A stretch of DNA of 64,000 bases, from NCBI RefSeq assembly GCF_035918015.1, contig NZ_CP109132.1:6758001-6822000 (forward strand). Direction: 5' to 3'. Positions 7,776 to 16,615 of this stretch are shown piece after piece; position 1 is the first letter of the stretch, and every line of letters begins with the position of its first letter. This DNA comes from Streptomyces sp. NBC_01754. Lineage in GTDB: Bacteria; Actinomycetota; Actinomycetes; Streptomycetales; Streptomycetaceae. A model generated the notes under the pieces. That model was not told the DNA's origin and made no database searches. It saw only the letters and a program-made list of their open reading frames with translations. A program made the position numbers and the translations under genes.

Positions 7776-9032
7776 TCAGACGCCCATCGGTTCCGGACGG
7801 GCGTACGCCGCCGGGTCCGCCAGCACGTCCTGCACCACCAGCGCCGCCGCGCCCCGGGCCGCGTCGCCCGCCACGGACGAGGCGCGCAGCCTGCCGCTGC
7901 CCCCGGACCAGAGGCCGGACACCACGCGGCCCGTCAGCTCGGCGTCGGCGGGCGCGGAGAGCCACGGCATCAGGCACCGGTAGATCCCGCCCAGCACCAC
8001 CGCGTCCGGGTCGAACAGGTTGACCGCGCCCGACAGCACCTGACCCAGCATCCGGCCCGCCCCGGCCACGGCCGCGACGGACCGCGCGTCACCGGCACGG
8101 GCCCGCCGTTCCAGCTCCATCACCCCGGCCGCCCCGCCGCCGGCCTCCGCGATGCCCGCCGCCCGCAGCAGCGCGGTCTGGCCCGCGTACTGCTCCAGGC
8201 AGCCACGTGAGCCGCACCGGCACTCCGGGCCCTCGGGGTCCACCACCACATGCCCGATCTCCCCGGCGAATCCGTGCGCCCCGCGGAGCAGTTCGCCGTC
8301 GAGCACCAGGGCGCCGCCGACACCGATCTCGCCGGTCAGGTAGAGGAAGCTGCGGACCGCGTCGAGCCCGCCGAACCACAGCTCGGCCAGCGCGGCCAGG
8401 TTCGCCTCGTTCTCCGAGCGCACCGGCAGCGGTGGCGCCCCGGGGCGCAGTACGGCGAGCGCGTCGGCGAACAGCTCCTCGGCGGGCACCTGGTTCCAGC
8501 CCAGGTTGGGTGCCTGGCGCACCGACCCGCCCGAGACGAGACCGGGCAGCGCGAGCACCGTCCCGACCGGGTGCAGGCCCTGTTCCCGGGCGGAGTCCAG
8601 GGTGCGGGCCGCGATCCTGGCGGCCCGGCCCAGCACCTCCCCGGGCGGGGCGCCCCGGTTGTCCAGGTGTTCGGTCTGCCGGACCCGGTCGGTGCCCGCC
8701 AGATCCACCACGCACACCGACACGTAGTCGATGTTGATCTCCACACCGAGTCCCGCGGGGCCGGTGCGGGCCACCTTCAGCGCGGTGCCGGGCCGCCCGG
8801 CCTGCCCGCTGAACGTCTTGCCGGACTCGGTGAGGAAGCCGCTGTCCAGCAACTGCTCGACCAGCGAGGACACCGCGGCCCGGGTGAGACCGACCCGGGC
8901 CGAGACCCCGGCTCGGGTCGCCTCGGCCGCCTCACCCTCGTCACGCACCGCGCGGAGCACGAGGCTGAGGTTGTGGCGCCGCACGGTGTCCTTGTCCGCC
9001 TTGGGCCCCAGCGGCGTGAGGTAGCTCTTCAT
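7776..9032 (-). CDS. ROK-family transcriptional repressor, probably of the xylose genes
   Basis: 418 residues: an N-terminal winged helix (about residues 15-75, DTVRRHNLSLVLRAV then LTRAAVSSLVEQLLDSG) and a ROK sugar-kinase-like domain. The ROK zinc motif is complete: GHVVVDPEGPECRCGSRGC followed by LEQYAG, with the glycine-rich segment FAGEIGH just before. The ATG at 9032 (MKSYLTPLGPKADKDT) has only a weak ribosome site. It ends 127 bp from xylA and faces it. In actinomycetes a ROK regulator beside xylAB is normally the xylose-responsive repressor; the target here is inferred from proximity. Confidence 0.88.
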   Translation of the reverse strand: MKSYLTPLGPKADKDTVRRHNLSLVLRAVRDEGEAAEATRAGVSARVGLTRAAVSSLVEQLLDSGFLTESGKTFSGQAGRPGTALKVARTGPAGLGVEINIDYVSVCVVDLAGTDRVRQTEHLDNRGAPPGEVLGRAARIAARTLDSAREQGLHPVGTVLALPGLVSGGSVRQAPNLGWNQVPAEELFADALAVLRPGAPPLPVRSENEANLAALAELWFGGLDAVRSFLYLTGEIGVGGALVLDGELLRGAHGFAGEIGHVVVDPEGPECRCGSRGCLEQYAGQTALLRAAGIAEAGGGAAGVMELERRARAGDARSVAAVAGAGRMLGQVLSGAVNLFDPDAVVLGGIYRCLMPWLSAPADAELTGRVVSGLWSGGSGRLRASSVAGDAARGAAALVVQDVLADPAAYARPEPMGV

Positions 9033-9194
9033 ATGGTCGACGAGCCTATGGGATGACCGGCCGTCCGGAACACGCGGTCCGCCGGCTCCGGACGGGCGGA
9101 CCGGTGGCACCGGGGGCCCGCTCCCCCTCGGCCTGGTCATCGGCACATCGTGCGGTGCGGAGAATTCCGAGGAGGTGGCCACGGGCGGGCAGGA

Positions 9195-9200
9195 TAGTGT
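9195..9200 (+). promoter_or_regulatory. -10 box for leaderless transcript
   Basis: TAGTGT followed by exactly 6 bases and the GTG at 9207. Spacing fits a leaderless mRNA. Confidence 0.5.
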
Positions 9201-9206
9201 GCCCCG

Positions 9207-10034
9207 GTGACCACGCAATCGAACGTACCCGCGGGCTGGCATCCGGACCCACACGGCGCACCTCAGCTGCTGCGCTACTGGGACGGCTCGCAGTGGACCG
9301 AACACACGCACCCGGACCAGGGCCAGGCGGCTCCCGCCCAGCCTCCCGTGCCCCAGCAGCCGGCGCCCTTCCAGCAGGCGGCCCCGCAGCAGGCGGCCGC
9401 CGGGCAGGCCCCGCAGCAGGGTCCCGTCAGCTCGGGCTCGCTGTTCGACCAGCCGGTCCTGGTCGTGAACCAGAAGGCCAAGCTGATCGAGGTCACGAAC
9501 GAGTACCGCGTCTTCGACCAGCACGGCGCCACCGTCGGTTCGGTGGTCCAGGTCGGTCAGAGCGCCCTGCGCAAGGTGCTCCGGTTCGTCTCCAGCATCG
9601 ACCAGTACCTGACGCACCGGCTGGAGATCCGCGACGCCCACGGTCAGCCGCAGCTGATCCTGACCCGGCCCGCGAAGTTCATCAAGTCCCGGGTCGTCGT
9701 GGAGCGCCCGGACGGTCAGCCCGTCGGTGAGATCGTCCAGCAGAACGCCATCGGCAAGATCAATTTCGCCATGCTGGCCGACGGCCAGAAGGTCGGCGCG
9801 ATCAAGGCGGAGAACTGGCGTGCCTGGAACTTCGCCATCGTCGACCACAACGACGCCGAGATCGCCCGGATCACCAAGACCTGGGAAGGCCTGGCGAAGA
9901 CCATGTTCACCACGGCGGACAACTACGTGCTACAGATCCACTACCAGCTGCCCGAACCGCTGCTGAGCCTCGTCCTGGCGACGGCCCTGACCGTGGACAC
10001 CGCCCTCAAGCAGGACGCCCGCGGCCTCGGCTGA
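9207..10034 (+). CDS. DUF2510 / scramblase-like (LURP-one fold) protein
   Basis: 275 residues. The first 40 residues are a DUF2510 motif (AGWHPDPHGAPQLLRYWDG, then SQWTEHTHP). A Gln/Pro/Ala-rich linker (about 40-75) is followed by a phospholipid-scramblase-like beta-barrel (about 80-275; FDQPVLVVNQKAKLIE at its start), ending in a hydrophobic helix around LLSLVLATALTVDTAL. DUF2510 commonly heads actinobacterial membrane or envelope-associated proteins. Lipid scrambling has not been established for bacterial members, so the function is open. The GTG start at 9207 has no Shine-Dalgarno sequence but sits 6 bases from a -10 box. Divergent from the ROK gene. Confidence 0.85.
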   Translation: MTTQSNVPAGWHPDPHGAPQLLRYWDGSQWTEHTHPDQGQAAPAQPPVPQQPAPFQQAAPQQAAAGQAPQQGPVSSGSLFDQPVLVVNQKAKLIEVTNEYRVFDQHGATVGSVVQVGQSALRKVLRFVSSIDQYLTHRLEIRDAHGQPQLILTRPAKFIKSRVVVERPDGQPVGEIVQQNAIGKINFAMLADGQKVGAIKAENWRAWNFAIVDHNDAEIARITKTWEGLAKTMFTTADNYVLQIHYQLPEPLLSLVLATALTVDTALKQDARGLG

Positions 10035-10144
10035 GCTCCACCACCGGGCGGAGGGGCGGCGGTTCGGCCGGCCGGCGGGCGCCGGGGGTGCCGGCCCCGG
10101 CGTCGGCCCCGGGGGACACATGGCTTCCCTCGGAACGACGTTCC

Positions 10145-10906
10145 CTACGGGGTGTGGATCCCGAACGGGGCGCCGTAGGGGTCGCGGAGCACGGCGACCC
10201 ACGGCCCGCCCGGCACCGCCGTCGGCGGCACGAGCTGGTCACCGCCGGCGCCCAGCGCGGTCGCGGCGGCCGTCTCGACGTCGGTGACCGAGAAGTAGGG
10301 CAGCCAGCCCGGCGGGGTCCGCGGCTCCTCGGACGTCTCGTCGTCCTGGATCTCCTTCAGGCCGCCGAATTCGGCTCCGTCCACGCACCAGTGGGTGTAC
10401 CGGTCCGTCGAGTCGACCGTCCAGCCGAACACCGTCGGGTAGAAGGCCAGCGCCCCTGCGGGGCTGTCGGTACGCAGCTCCGCCCAGCCCAGCGTGCCGG
10501 GATCGTTGAACCGCCCCGCGCCCGCGAAGGCACGCGCCTGCCAGAGCGAGAACACCGCGCCGGAAGGATCGGCCACCACCGCGAACCTGCCCTGGTCGAA
10601 CACGTCCGTCGGCCCCGTCAGCAGGGAGCCGCCCGCCGACCGCACGGCCCCGACCGCGCCGTCCACGTCCTCGGTCGCGAAGGACACCGTCCAGGCCGGC
10701 GGCTGGTCCGCCCGGTAGAGGGGGCTGAAGGCCGCGACCGGGTCCTCACCGACACGCGCCACCGTGTAACCGCCCGCCTCGGGACGCGGGTCGGTCGTCG
10801 GCCGCCAGCCGAACAGCGCGGCGTAGAAGGTCTTGGCCACGTCCACGTCCGGGGTGCCCAGCTCGACCCAGCAGGGACCGCCGGGCGCCGGTTCGGTGAG
10901 CTTCAT
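10145..10906 (-). CDS. Two-domain VOC (glyoxalase-fold) protein
   Basis: 253 residues made of two vicinal-oxygen-chelate domains (about 5-120 and 130-250). Each starts with the typical W.ELGTPDVDVAKTFYAALFGW pattern (second copy: GWAELRTDSPAGALAFYPTVFGW). Such proteins bind small molecules or metal-chelated substrates and include antibiotic-binding and glyoxalase-like members; no substrate can be inferred. Paralogous to the protein at 59232-60029. AGGAAAT precedes the ATG at 10906. Convergent with the scramblase-like gene. Confidence 0.88.
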   Translation of the reverse strand: MKLTEPAPGGPCWVELGTPDVDVAKTFYAALFGWRPTTDPRPEAGGYTVARVGEDPVAAFSPLYRADQPPAWTVSFATEDVDGAVGAVRSAGGSLLTGPTDVFDQGRFAVVADPSGAVFSLWQARAFAGAGRFNDPGTLGWAELRTDSPAGALAFYPTVFGWTVDSTDRYTHWCVDGAEFGGLKEIQDDETSEEPRTPPGWLPYFSVTDVETAAATALGAGGDQLVPPTAVPGGPWVAVLRDPYGAPFGIHTP

Positions 10907-11045
10907 GCCATTTCCTCCCGAGGCGGGTGACAGACCACATTCCTACGCTGTTGTCAGCACGCTATGACCGGCCGCAGACGGCGGCTACCGGAAGGGGTCA
11001 CCGTTCCGGCCCCTGGACACCGAGGTGCTTCGCTGGTGTTTTATC

Positions 11046-11056
11046 GGTGTAACACC
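11046..11056. promoter_or_regulatory. Palindromic operator candidate in the FUSC-marR promoter
   Basis: GGTGT-A-ACACC, perfect 5-bp arms about a single base, lies only 3 bp upstream of the putative -10 (11060-11065). A repressor bound here would block RNA polymerase. The MarR protein encoded second in the operon is the obvious candidate (inference). Confidence 0.45.
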
Positions 11057-11059
11057 CGC

Positions 11060-11065
11060 TAACGT
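11060..11065 (+). promoter_or_regulatory. -10 box for leaderless FUSC-marR transcript
   Basis: TAACGT followed by 6 bases and the GTG at 11072. There is no ribosome-binding sequence between them, consistent with a leaderless mRNA. Confidence 0.5.
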
Positions 11066-11071
11066 ATATAG

Positions 11072-12775
11072 GTGAGTGATACAGCCGTGCGACCCCGGAA
11101 GCCATCCGTCCCCAAACTGCCGATGACCGGCACCTTCCGGCTGAGGAGTCCGGCGGAGACGTGGTACGAGCCCGCACTGAGCGTGGTCGTCGCCTCGGCG
11201 GTGCCGAATCTGCTGCTGTACTCCCTGGACCGGCTCGACCTCGTGATGTACACGATGGCCGGCTCGCTCTGCGCCCTGTACGGCCACAACCTGCCGTACG
11301 CCCGCCGGGCCCACACCGTGGTCCGCGTCGTCCTCGGGATGGTCGCGGGCCTCGCCGTCGCCCTGTTGACCGCCGCGTCCACCGACTCGACCGCCGTACT
11401 GATCGCGGTCGGCGCGATCCTGGCGGCCGTGCAGAAGACCTTCTGCGACGCCACCCGCATCGGGCCACCGGGCAACGTGATCTTCAGCTTCGTGAGCTCG
11501 GCGGCCCTCTTCGCCCCGCAGGACCTCGGAGAGGTCCCCGGGCATCTCGCCCTCGCCCTCGCCGCGGGCGCCCTCTCCTGGCTGATCACCGTCGGGCCGG
11601 CGCTGTGGCGCCGGGAGGGGCCGGAACGCCGCGCCGCCGCCCGCGCCCTCGACGCCTCCGCGGCCTACGCGGCCGCCCCCGGGCACCGCACCCGGCACGC
11701 CGCGGCGGCCGCCGTCCAGGCCGCCTGGCAGTCGCTCCTGGCCACGGGCCGGCCCACCCCCGTACGGCAGCGACTCGAACGCCTCGTGGTGCACGCCGAG
11801 CGGGCCCTCGCCACGATCTCCGCCGCCGACGGATCCCGGGGCGCCGACCCGGAGCAGCTGGTCCGGTGGGCCGCGCGGACACGGGGCCGCGGACCCGTCC
11901 CGAGCCCTCCGCCGGCTCCCGGGACGGTCGACCAGCTGTTCGGCATCGACGCGGAACGGGCGAGGCTGCGCAACCGGCGCGGACGGCGCGAGGCCCGGGC
12001 CAGGTTCCTGCGTGCCCTGGCCCCGGGCTCCCCGGTCCTGCCGATCGCGTTCCGCACCCTCGCCGGCTGCGCCCTGGCCGGCTGTCTGTCCTCCGCCGTC
12101 GGTGTCGGCCGCCCGTACTGGGCGATCGTCACCGCGGCCGCCGTGTACCAGCCCAACGTCACCCAGTCCTGGAGCCGGGCGCTCCAGCGGGTCTTCGGCA
12201 ACCTCGTGGGCGTGCTCGTCTTCGCCGCCGTCATCCCGGTGGCCCGGCTGAGCCCGCTCGCCCTCGTGCTGTGCGTGCTGTGCTTCAACTTCGCCGCCGA
12301 GGCCCTGATCACGCGCAACTACTGGCTCGGTTCGGTCGCGGTCACCCCGATGGCCCTGCTCATCCTGGAATTCGCCGGCAGCCATCCCGCCTGGGAGCTC
12401 ATCAGGGACCGCACCCTGGACACACTCGTCGGCGCCGCCGCCGGACTGCTCGCCCTGTTCGCCGTACCCAACCGGCGGGCCGGAGGACGCGTCGAGAAGG
12501 CCCTCGCGGCGACCGGAGAGGCGCGGGAGCGCGCCGAACGGCTCCTGGCCGAGCCCGCCGCCGATCCGCCGGCACTCGAAACGGCCCGCAGGCGGTTGAT
12601 CTCGTCCCTGGTCGAACTGCGCGACGCGAGCGACATCGCGGCGGGGGAGTGGTGGCAGCGCGCCCTGCCCGAGGAGGACATGCTCGCCGCCGAGCGGGCC
12701 GGACACCGTACGCTCGCGGCGACAGCACGACGGCAGGCGCTGACCACCCTGCCCCCGGCGAACGGAGCGGTGTGA
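11072..12775 (+). CDS. FUSC-family membrane protein (aromatic-acid exporter-like)
   Basis: 567 residues. Two blocks of hydrophobic helices (about 35-165 and 320-460) flank a soluble central region (about 170-310), the layout of the FUSC/YccS/AaeB family. These proteins are associated with export of aromatic acids and related toxic compounds. The second block has the family-like signature GVGRPYWAIVTAAAVYQPN and QRVFGNLVGVLVF. The GTG start is leaderless by promoter spacing. The stop overlaps the GTG of the next gene by 4 bp (GTGA), so it is co-transcribed with, and probably controlled by, the MarR regulator. Confidence 0.85.
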   Translation: MSDTAVRPRKPSVPKLPMTGTFRLRSPAETWYEPALSVVVASAVPNLLLYSLDRLDLVMYTMAGSLCALYGHNLPYARRAHTVVRVVLGMVAGLAVALLTAASTDSTAVLIAVGAILAAVQKTFCDATRIGPPGNVIFSFVSSAALFAPQDLGEVPGHLALALAAGALSWLITVGPALWRREGPERRAAARALDASAAYAAAPGHRTRHAAAAAVQAAWQSLLATGRPTPVRQRLERLVVHAERALATISAADGSRGADPEQLVRWAARTRGRGPVPSPPPAPGTVDQLFGIDAERARLRNRRGRREARARFLRALAPGSPVLPIAFRTLAGCALAGCLSSAVGVGRPYWAIVTAAAVYQPNVTQSWSRALQRVFGNLVGVLVFAAVIPVARLSPLALVLCVLCFNFAAEALITRNYWLGSVAVTPMALLILEFAGSHPAWELIRDRTLDTLVGAAAGLLALFAVPNRRAGGRVEKALAATGEARERAERLLAEPAADPPALETARRRLISSLVELRDASDIAAGEWWQRALPEEDMLAAERAGHRTLAATARRQALTTLPPANGAV

Positions 12776-13278
12776 CCGACGACATCGTGGCATCGGTGGT
12801 ACGGCAGTGGCATGCCGTCAACCCGGACCTGGACACCGGACCGATGGAGCTCATCGGCCGTATCAACCGCTGCGCGGCACTCCTCCAGCAGGCGGAGGAC
12901 GCGCCGTTGCGCGCCGCCGGGCTGACCCGGGGGGAGTTCGACCTGCTCGGGGCGATGCGGCGCAGCGACCGGGAGCTCACCCCCGGCGAACTGGCCCGGG
13001 AGACCTTCTCCTCCGGCGCCGCCGTCACCAAGCGGCTCCGCACGCTGGGGGAGGGAGGCCTGGTCCAGCGCCGCAGCGACGTCCGGGACCGCCGCGTCGC
13101 CTATCTGGCGCTCACCGAGCAGGGCCGCGCCCTGGTGGACCGTCTGCTGCCCGAGCAGCTCGCGTACGAACGCTCGGTGCTCTCCGGCCTGGACGAGCGA
13201 AGCCGCGAAGACCTCAGCGGACAGCTCGGCGAACTGCTGATCCAGCTGGAGGGCCGCCTCGGCGGAGCCCGCCGCTGA
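12772..13278 (+). CDS. MarR-family transcriptional regulator
   Basis: 168 residues with the MarR winged helix: helices around GLTRGEFDLLGAMRRS, recognition helix near LARETFSSGAAVTKRLRTL, and the wing DVRDRRVAYLALTEQGRAL with the DxRxxR signature. Dimerisation helices are at both ends. Translationally coupled to the upstream FUSC exporter gene (GTGA overlap). MarR proteins usually repress the exporter operon they sit in and release it on binding an aromatic ligand. The palindrome at 11046-11056 is the likely site. Confidence 0.92.
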   Translation: MTDDIVASVVRQWHAVNPDLDTGPMELIGRINRCAALLQQAEDAPLRAAGLTRGEFDLLGAMRRSDRELTPGELARETFSSGAAVTKRLRTLGEGGLVQRRSDVRDRRVAYLALTEQGRALVDRLLPEQLAYERSVLSGLDERSREDLSGQLGELLIQLEGRLGGARR

Positions 13279-13320
13279 CCGGGGCGCGGCGTCCGTCCCG
13301 TCACGGCCGGGGAGGGCCGC

Positions 13321-14136
13321 TCACCCGGCCGCCTCCGCCCGTGCCCCCACCGTCAGCGCCGCCGACTGCCGCAGCCGCTCGGCCCGTTCGGCGAGGGCCG
13401 CGTCACCGCCCCGGTCGGCGGGCGCGGAGGCACTGAGCGCCAGACCGCTGCGCCGGCCCGCTCCCGGCAGCGGTACGGCGACCGCGTACAGGCCCGCGAC
13501 CGACTCGCCGCGGCTGAAGGCCCTGCCCAGCTCGCGGACCTCCGCCAGCTCCGCCAGCAGGGCGGTACGGGAGACCAGGGTGCGGGACGTCACCGTGGGC
13601 AGCCGCTCCCGCGGATACAGGGCGCACACCTGCTCGGCGGTCATCCGGGAGAGCAGCACCTTGCCGGCCGCGGTCGCGTGTGCGGGGCGTACCCGGTCCG
13701 TCTCCAGGGTCACCCGCACCGGTTGTACCGACTCGCGGCCGTCGGTGACGAGGACGTGGTCCCCGACCAGCGCCGCGCTCTCCACGGTCTCCCCGGTCCG
13801 CCGGGCCGCGTCGTCCAGCGCGGCACCGAGCCGCGCCCGGACCGGGGCCCCGAGACCGGCCGGCCGGCCCAGGCGCAGCAGTTCGGGCCCCGCCTCGTAG
13901 CTCCGGCCCGAGGGGTCACGGGCGGCGAAACCCCGCCCCTCCAGCGTGCTCAGGACGCGGTGCGCGGTGGACCGGCCGATGCCCAGCAGACCGGCGGCCT
14001 CGCTGACCGTGACGGTGTCCCGGACGAGGAACAGCCGCATCAGCCGCAACCCGGTGTCCAGCGACTCGATCGTGTAGGCCCCCGCCCCCACCCGAGCGTC
14101 CGCGGAGGCCGGTTCGTACAGCTGTCCATCGTTCAC
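13321..14136 (-). CDS. IclR-family transcriptional regulator
   Basis: 271 residues. N-terminal winged helix at about 25-85 (ESLDTGLRLMRLFLVRDTVT then SEAAGLLGIGRSTAHRVLST) and the C-terminal IclR effector domain (about 90-265). I choose the GTG at 14136 because AAAGGAG lies 8 bases upstream. An ATG 11 codons earlier (14169) is also possible. IclR proteins control catabolic operons or development in Streptomyces. There is no adjacent catabolic operon, so the target is unknown. Convergent with the marR gene and divergent from the conservon. Confidence 0.88.
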   Translation of the reverse strand: MNDGQLYEPASADARVGAGAYTIESLDTGLRLMRLFLVRDTVTVSEAAGLLGIGRSTAHRVLSTLEGRGFAARDPSGRSYEAGPELLRLGRPAGLGAPVRARLGAALDDAARRTGETVESAALVGDHVLVTDGRESVQPVRVTLETDRVRPAHATAAGKVLLSRMTAEQVCALYPRERLPTVTSRTLVSRTALLAELAEVRELGRAFSRGESVAGLYAVAVPLPGAGRRSGLALSASAPADRGGDAALAERAERLRQSAALTVGARAEAAG

Positions 14137-14567
14137 GTTTCCACTCCTTTCGGCCCGATTCGATTGCATGTGCGTATATCCCTCTCTGCGGTGCGAAGAA
14201 ATGTGCTCGGCTGCTCGAATTTCGATCCTGCTTCCGAGCGATTTCCGTTGTGACCTGCAAACCTGCCTGTCGGGGGCACGGTCGGCGCATGGGCGCATCG
14301 TCCCGTAGGGCGGGACGCGCGGGTCCGTTTCTCCCGTTTCCTGAAATCGTCACGCTCCGCGTACGCCTGACGGCGGGGAGTGCGGAAACTGGCGAGCGTA
14401 CTACCGCTGTCGAGCTCGCGCAGGTGGTTGGGCGAATGTGCCGAGGCACTGTTCTCATCTGGCTAGGCTCACGCGCAGTGAAGTCGAGTTGAGATGAATT
14501 CGAGCGCTTGTTCATGACTGTCCGCTCAAGTGCGTATACCTCCCGAATCAACCGCCAGAGGGTTTAG
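14137..14567. other. Intergenic region between IclR regulator and conservon
   Basis: 431 bp with no convincing gene. It should hold the IclR promoter and the conservon promoter. A TGCGTATA octamer occurs at 14171-14178 and 14531-14538, one near each gene. A TTCATG / TATACC pair with an 18-bp spacer ends about 30 bp before the conservon start and is a weak promoter candidate. Local A+T content is higher than in the neighbouring genes. Confidence 0.4.
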
Positions 14568-16211
14568 ATGGTTCGTGCAGAATCACCGCCGACAAAAAGA
14601 GACATCCCCGTCGTCCGTGCCGCCCTGCTGCCCGTCGCACTGACGGCCGCCGCCACCGCGGCCGGCGCGGTGGCGGTCAGCGGGGCCGCCCGGGCGGCGG
14701 TCGTCTGGTGCGGTGCGATCGCCACCGTCCTGGTCGCCACGCTCGCCGTCGCACTCCACCGCCGGGGCCGCGCGATGCGCGCCCAGCGAGCCGAGTACGA
14801 ACAGCGCATCGCCTCCCTGGAACACCGCATCGCCGCGTACGACCAGGAGACGGTACGGCTCACCAAGGAGCTCCTGCCCACCGCCATCCGGCGGCTGCGC
14901 GCGAGCAACTCCCCCCAGGAGGTGATGCGCGACATCGTCGACGCGGACCAGACGTACCGCGACCTGCCCAAGGCCCAACGCGCCCTGGTGCTCCAGGTCC
15001 TGGACATCGTCGACAACGAAGAGGCCATGCGTGACTCCGCGCAGCGAGCCTTCGTCAGCGTCGCCCGGCGCGTCCAGGCCATCGTGAGCCGGCAGGCCAG
15101 CGAGCTGCGGGAGATGGAGGACCACCACGGTCGCAACCCGGAGGTCTTCGACGACCTCCTGCGCATCGACCACGGCACCGCCCTGATCGGCCGGCTCGCC
15201 GACTCCATCGCGGTACTCGGCGGTGCCCGCCCCAGCCGTCAATGGCCCAAGCCCGTCCCCCTGTTCAGCGTGCTGCGCGGCGCCATGTCCCGGATCCTCG
15301 AGTACCAGCGCGTCGACCTGCACTCGATCGCGAAGGTCGCCATCGTCGGCACCGCGGTCGAACCGCTCATCCACGCCTGCGCCGAACTCCTCGACAACGC
15401 GACCCGGTACTCCCCGCCGCAGACACGGGTGCACGTCACCGCGGTCGAGGTGCAGACCGGCATCGCCATCGAGATCGAGGACGGCGGCGTCAGCCTCAGC
15501 GAGGAGGCCCGCGCCCGGGCCGAGAACATGCTCGCCCAGGCCAGGGCCGGTATCAACATGAACGACCTGGGGGAGTCCCCGCGCCTCGGCATGGCCGTGG
15601 TCGGCCGGCTCGCCCGCATGTACCAACTCCGGGTCTCCCTGCGGCAGTCCGCCTACGGCGGGGTCCGCGCCGTCCTCATCGTGCCGCGCGACATGATCAC
15701 CACGGGGCCCGCTCCCGGCATCGCCCACGGCATCGGCGCCACCTCGCGTCCGCAGAGCTCGCTCGACATGTCGCAGATGCAGCACGTCGTCCCGCCGCGC
15801 GGCAAGCGCAAGGCGCGCCCCGCCGCGACCGGTCCCGTACCGTCCGTGGCCGCCCCCGCGGCGTCGCCCGCCCCCGCGGCGGCCGTCGCCCGGCCCGCAG
15901 CCGGAGCGTCCGCCATGGACGACGACGAGGTCGTGGTGACCGAATGGACCGACGGAGGGCTCCCGCAGCGCCGCAGCCGCGGCCGCGCCCCGCTCGGTTC
16001 GCACAACCTGCCGCAGCAGGCGGCACCGGCCACCGTGCCCCCGGCCGCGCGCAACGGGCACAACGGGCACGGTGGCGGACGCCCCGGCGGCGAGGACACT
16101 CCGCCCGGCCTCTGGCTGGAGGCGTTCACGCAAGCCGTCAACGGTGTGCCCAAGGAGCCACGGAACGGCGAAGAATCTGACGACGCGTGGGACAAGGGAG
16201 ACCAGAAGTGA
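14568..16211 (+). CDS. cvnA: Conservon sensor histidine kinase-like protein (CvnA)
   Basis: 547 residues. Two N-terminal membrane helices (about 20-40 and 45-65) are followed by a coiled-coil segment, a phosphoacceptor-like helix with LLRIDHGTALIGRLADS (about 200), and a GHKL ATPase domain: N box ELLDNATRYSPP, G box EIEDGGVSL, and GMAVVGRLA. The C-terminal 180 residues are a low-complexity Pro/Ala linker and tail. First gene of a cvnABCD conservon, a Streptomyces system in which a kinase-like membrane protein works with a roadblock protein, a DUF742 protein and a small GTPase rather than a response regulator. GAGGGTTTAG precedes the ATG. The stop overlaps cvnB by 4 bp. Confidence 0.93.
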   Translation: MVRAESPPTKRDIPVVRAALLPVALTAAATAAGAVAVSGAARAAVVWCGAIATVLVATLAVALHRRGRAMRAQRAEYEQRIASLEHRIAAYDQETVRLTKELLPTAIRRLRASNSPQEVMRDIVDADQTYRDLPKAQRALVLQVLDIVDNEEAMRDSAQRAFVSVARRVQAIVSRQASELREMEDHHGRNPEVFDDLLRIDHGTALIGRLADSIAVLGGARPSRQWPKPVPLFSVLRGAMSRILEYQRVDLHSIAKVAIVGTAVEPLIHACAELLDNATRYSPPQTRVHVTAVEVQTGIAIEIEDGGVSLSEEARARAENMLAQARAGINMNDLGESPRLGMAVVGRLARMYQLRVSLRQSAYGGVRAVLIVPRDMITTGPAPGIAHGIGATSRPQSSLDMSQMQHVVPPRGKRKARPAATGPVPSVAAPAASPAPAAAVARPAAGASAMDDDEVVVTEWTDGGLPQRRSRGRAPLGSHNLPQQAAPATVPPAARNGHNGHGGGRPGGEDTPPGLWLEAFTQAVNGVPKEPRNGEESDDAWDKGDQK

Positions 16212-16615
16212 TCCAGCAGCGCGGAAACATGGACTGGATGCTGAAGGAACTGGCCGACGACGTACCGAGCATCCACCAGATCGTGGTGCTCTCCGCCGAC
16301 GGCCTGCGCATCGCCCGGCACGGCGGCGACCCCGACGTCGCCGACCGCCTCGCCGCCGCCTGCGCCGGACTCCAGAGCCTGGCCGCAGCCGTCGCCACCG
16401 AGATCCCGTACAGCGACGGCCTGATGAAGCTCGTCGTCATCGAGGTCACCGGCGGATTCTTCTACCTGATGGCCGCCGGTACCGGCGCCTACCTCGCGGT
16501 CCTGGCCGGCGAGACGGTGGACGCCGGTCTGGTCGGTGCCCGTATGCGCGACATGGTCGTCCGCATCGGCGCGCACCTGACGAGCCCCCCGCGCCATGAC
16601 GGGCAGGCCGGATGA
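16208..16615 (+). CDS. cvnB: Roadblock/LC7-domain protein (CvnB)
   Basis: 135 residues forming a single roadblock/longin-type domain (VPSIHQIVVLSADGLRIA near the start, LMKLVVIEVTGGFFYLMAAG in the core). In conservons and in the MglA/MglB pair, roadblock proteins regulate or scaffold the partner Ras-like GTPase, here CvnD. The GTG at 16208 overlaps the cvnA stop (GTGA) and is preceded by GGGAGACC. The gene end overlaps cvnC by 4 bp. Confidence 0.94.
   Translation: MIQQRGNMDWMLKELADDVPSIHQIVVLSADGLRIARHGGDPDVADRLAAACAGLQSLAAAVATEIPYSDGLMKLVVIEVTGGFFYLMAAGTGAYLAVLAGETVDAGLVGARMRDMVVRIGAHLTSPPRHDGQAG

Noticed and set aside
14250..14492. 80-codon plus-strand frame between the IclR gene and cvnA
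   Set aside because: It lacks a ribosome site and G/C third-position bias, and reads through A/T-richer promoter-like DNA.
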